From: an uncultured Rickettsiales bacterium
GTDB lineage: Bacteria > Pseudomonadota > Alphaproteobacteria > Rickettsiales > UBA1997
NCBI GenBank assembly: GCA_951800555.1
Contig: CATOJU010000035.1
Coordinates: 1-8,228, forward strand
Length of the DNA: 8,228 nt
Reading direction: 5' to 3'
The notes beneath the pieces are model-generated. The model had not been told where the DNA came from. It made no database searches and saw only the letters and a program-made list of their open reading frames with translations. The number at the start of each line of letters is the position of its first letter. Position 1 is the stretch's first letter. Both the position numbers and the translations under genes were made by a program. Positions 6,071 through 8,228 of this stretch are shown here, piece after piece.

Positions 6071-7063
6071 ATAAATTATATAGGTTCAAAATATTCATTA
6101 ATTGATTTTATATATAATGCAATTAATTCTATTGTTTTATTAAAAGATTTTATTTTTGCTGATTTATTTGCAGGAACTGGGATAGTAGGAATAACATATC
6201 GTAAAGAAAATAAAAAGGTTATTTCTAATGATATTCAATATTATAGTTATGTTATAAATAAACATTACATAGAGAACAATATTCAAAATATAGATGATAG
6301 TTTATTTGATTATTTAAATAATCTTACTTTAGTAAAAGGTTTTATAACTAATAATTATTCTTCTTTCGGACAAGATAATAGAAATTATTTTTCAATTCTA
6401 AATAGTCAAAAAATAGACTCAATTAGACAAGAATTGGAAAAATTATATATACAAAATAAAATAAATAAAAATACTTATTATTATTATATAGCTTGTTTGT
6501 TAGTTTCAGCAGATAAAATTTCTAATGTAGCTTCTGTATATGGTGCTTATTTAAAGAAATTAAAAAAATCTGCTACAAAAGATTTTGTTTTAAAACCAAT
6601 TGAAATAATTGATACTATTAAAGGAAAAGTATATAATGAAGATATAAATAAATTAATAAATAAAATAGAAGGAGATATTTTATATCTGGATCCACCTTAT
6701 AATTCAAGGCAATATTGTTCTAATTATCATTTATTAGAAACAATAGCAAAATATGATAGTCCAAAAATAAAAGGTAAAACTGGGCTAAGAGATGAAAATA
6801 ATAAATTAAGCGATTTTTGTTATAAATCAAAAGTATATAATGCATTTGATTATTTGATTAAAAATGCTAAATTTAAATATATTTTTTTAAGCTATAATAA
6901 TGAAGGTATAATGAATCTTGAAGAAATAAAATCAATAATGTCTAAATATGGAAAATATTCATACGAAATTAAAAATTATAAAAGATTCTGTGCTGATAAA
7001 CCCTGTAATAGAAATATATTAACTAATAAAACACAAGAATATTTACATTGTTTAATTAAATGA
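6068..7063 (+). CDS. D12-class (FokI-like, alpha group) N6-adenine DNA methyltransferase
   Basis: This 331-residue enzyme should methylate N6 of adenine in a specific site and protect host DNA from the nuclease encoded just downstream. Alpha-group motif order is plain: motif X NYIGSK (3-8), motif I ADLFAGTGIVG (31-41), an acidic motif II residue in SNDIQ (53-57), motif IV DPPYNSRQY (208-216) and a late SYNNEG (275-280). The segment after DPPY (YHLLETIAKYD, then Gly-Lys-Thr-Gly-Leu-Arg) resembles single-domain methyltransferases of type II systems of the FokI family more than Dam. The length fits one complete catalytic plus recognition unit, with no second copy. It has its own ribosome-binding site and promoter candidate and is separated from the previous operon. 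The stop is TGA at 7061-7063. Ile codons are about half ATA and Arg mostly AGA, like rpoZ and the next gene. Family identity is secure; specificity and pairing are inferred. Confidence 0.92.
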   Translation: MINYIGSKYSLIDFIYNAINSIVLLKDFIFADLFAGTGIVGITYRKENKKVISNDIQYYSYVINKHYIENNIQNIDDSLFDYLNNLTLVKGFITNNYSSFGQDNRNYFSILNSQKIDSIRQELEKLYIQNKINKNTYYYYIACLLVSADKISNVASVYGAYLKKLKKSATKDFVLKPIEIIDTIKGKVYNEDINKLINKIEGDILYLDPPYNSRQYCSNYHLLETIAKYDSPKIKGKTGLRDENNKLSDFCYKSKVYNAFDYLIKNAKFKYIFLSYNNEGIMNLEEIKSIMSKYGKYSYEIKNYKRFCADKPCNRNILTNKTQEYLHCLIK

Positions 7064-7119
7064 TTGATTTTTATATATTATTTTATATTATATTTTCTGA
7101 TAAGAAAAAATAAAAATAA

Positions 7120-8228
7120 ATGACAACACATGTTTTTATAGTTGATAAAAATACTTTTAAATATCATTTGCAATATATGTTTGCCGGAACGAGTTGTAAT
7201 TTAGAGGAAATAGATTTTAATAATAATAGTACAACAAAATATGGCAGAAGTGAATTAGGAGGGGTTTCTTTAATAGCAGATTTAGTTAGAATAAAAGTAG
7301 ATGATAATATTATATTTTATTTACAGCAACACAATAATATTGATGGACAATTTTATGGTATCTTTAAATGTAAAGAAAATCCATTTTTAGATTTGAAAGG
7401 TGAATATTTATATAATGAATTAGGAAAAAAATTATTTTGTAGAATATTATTAAAACCTTTTGAAGTCTATAAAAAAGGAATTACTGAGTGGGAGGCACTG
7501 GATGAAATAAAATATATAAATTCTCCATATCAAATGTTATGGTCTTTAATATATAGAAAATTAAAAGGTAATAGGGGAAATACAATGATAACTATATATG
7601 AAGAAGATAGATTATTAAATTTAATAAGAAATAATAATATAAGATTGGATAATACAAATTTTTCTTTTGATGATAAAAAAAATGAAATTATTAATATAAA
7701 TGATAATTTTATTTATAATGGAAAGCAAGTATCAATTAATATATTACCAAGATTGTTTGAAAAATATAAAAAACATCAGGCATTTGAAGGACATTTGCAA
7801 ACTTATATTCTACAAAATATTAATCAAAATACAGAGTTAAATAAACTTTTAACAGAAGGTAATAGAGTGTCTTGGCTTGGTAATGAAGTATCCTGTGGAG
7901 TTGGAATGCAAAGGATAGATATAGTCATAGAAACAATAGATAATTATAATAAAAGATTAATATGCCCAATAGAATTAAAAGCAACAGAATACCCTGAATA
8001 TATTTTAAAACAAGTTCAGAGATATATGGATTGGCTTTTACAATATTATAAACCAAACAGAGATTGCTTTATACAGCCAATAATTATATGCAGAGAAACC
8101 AGAAATAAAACTTTTATAAATGATTTTATAAAATTTAACATAAATAATAGAAATAATTTTTGCTATAATATTAAATATATTGAATTTAATATTAATAATC
8201 AAAATATTAATTTTAATTTAATTGATTA
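7120..8228 (+). CDS. Probable type II restriction endonuclease, PD-(D/E)XK (DUF91/NucS-like) fold; open at the right edge
   Basis: A frame from ATG 7120-7122 stays open to the last base, giving 369 residues plus TA, so a stop may lie at the very next base or the gene may continue. An in-frame TAA at 7117-7119 fixes the upstream limit. There is no clear Shine-Dalgarno sequence. The C-terminal third looks like a nuclease of the PD-(D/E)XK superfamily: a helix with Glu223 (FEGHLQTYILQN), then RIDIVIE with Asp267, PIELKA with Glu285 and Lys287, and KQVQRYMDWLL (297-307). This order resembles DUF91/NucS-type domains. The N-terminal 130 residues (GQFYGIFKCKENPF at 76-89, CRILLKPFEVY at 107-117, ITEWEALDEI at 121-130) look like a small beta-rich domain, possibly PUA/EVE-like, which would bind DNA or a modified base. 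A helical segment (SPYQMLWSLIYRKLKG, 135-150) links the two. It follows the D12 methyltransferase by 56 bases, the usual place for its cognate enzyme. The nuclease call is fairly strong, the N-terminal fold tentative. Confidence 0.75.
   Translation, partial: MTTHVFIVDKNTFKYHLQYMFAGTSCNLEEIDFNNNSTTKYGRSELGGVSLIADLVRIKVDDNIIFYLQQHNNIDGQFYGIFKCKENPFLDLKGEYLYNELGKKLFCRILLKPFEVYKKGITEWEALDEIKYINSPYQMLWSLIYRKLKGNRGNTMITIYEEDRLLNLIRNNNIRLDNTNFSFDDKKNEIININDNFIYNGKQVSINILPRLFEKYKKHQAFEGHLQTYILQNINQNTELNKLLTEGNRVSWLGNEVSCGVGMQRIDIVIETIDNYNKRLICPIELKATEYPEYILKQVQRYMDWLLQYYKPNRDCFIQPIIICRETRNKTFINDFIKFNINNRNNFCYNIKYIEFNINNQNINFNLID

Noticed and set aside
1..8228. CRISPR array, tRNA or rRNA genes, insertion-sequence ends
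   Set aside because: I found no regularly spaced repeats, no cloverleaf-like segment with a T-loop signature, and no transposase or paired terminal inverted repeats.
1..8228. Alternative genetic code with TGA as Trp
   Set aside because: Trp is encoded by TGG throughout the genes, and TGA at 7061-7063 ends the D12 methyltransferase at a natural C-terminus.

Overview
The window is AT-rich (about three quarters A+T by eye) bacterial DNA that uses the standard bacterial code: TGA ends one gene and TGG encodes Trp. At the left edge, on the minus strand, lies the 5' part of rpoZ, the RNA polymerase omega subunit, so this is chromosomal DNA beside a housekeeping gene. The omega N-terminus (CLDLVPNRF, then an Arg-Ala pair and a Gly-Ala pair) looks proteobacterial, perhaps an AT-rich alphaproteobacterium. 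That placement is an inference from one partial protein.

Layout: (1) 1-272, rpoZ, minus strand, cut by the left edge. (2) 273-453, a divergent intergenic region with a good rpoZ promoter on the minus strand and a TTGACA-type promoter on the plus strand. (3) 454-5886, a tight two-gene operon. The first gene is an Eco57I-family N6-adenine methyltransferase with a C-terminal target-recognition domain. The second is a 1108-residue protein with a GIY-YIG/T5orf172-type nuclease domain, an SF2 helicase/translocase, a charged linker and the first half of a second methyltransferase domain. Together they make a restriction-modification (R-M) system. (4) 5887-6067, an intergenic region with a G-rich patch, an AT palindrome and a promoter. 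(5) 6068-7063, a second, unrelated N6-adenine methyltransferase of the D12/FokI-like alpha class. (6) 7120-8228, a gene open at the right edge whose protein ends in a PD-(D/E)XK (DUF91/NucS-like) nuclease domain. It is probably the restriction enzyme paired with the D12 methyltransferase.

The plus-strand part therefore reads as a defence island of two consecutive R-M systems next to rpoZ. In the first, ATP-driven translocation, cleavage and part of a methyltransferase fold sit in one subunit, while catalytic methylation and DNA recognition sit in the other. In the second, a simple type II layout, one protein modifies and the next cuts.

The main item for follow-up is the first system. Its large subunit carries methyltransferase motifs X, I and a II/III-like segment, but ends where motif IV (FDxVxxNPPY) would begin. 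Its partner has a strong internal ribosome-binding site and ATG immediately before its own FDVVIGNPPY. A functional link between these two facts is a testable hypothesis, not a demonstrated one.
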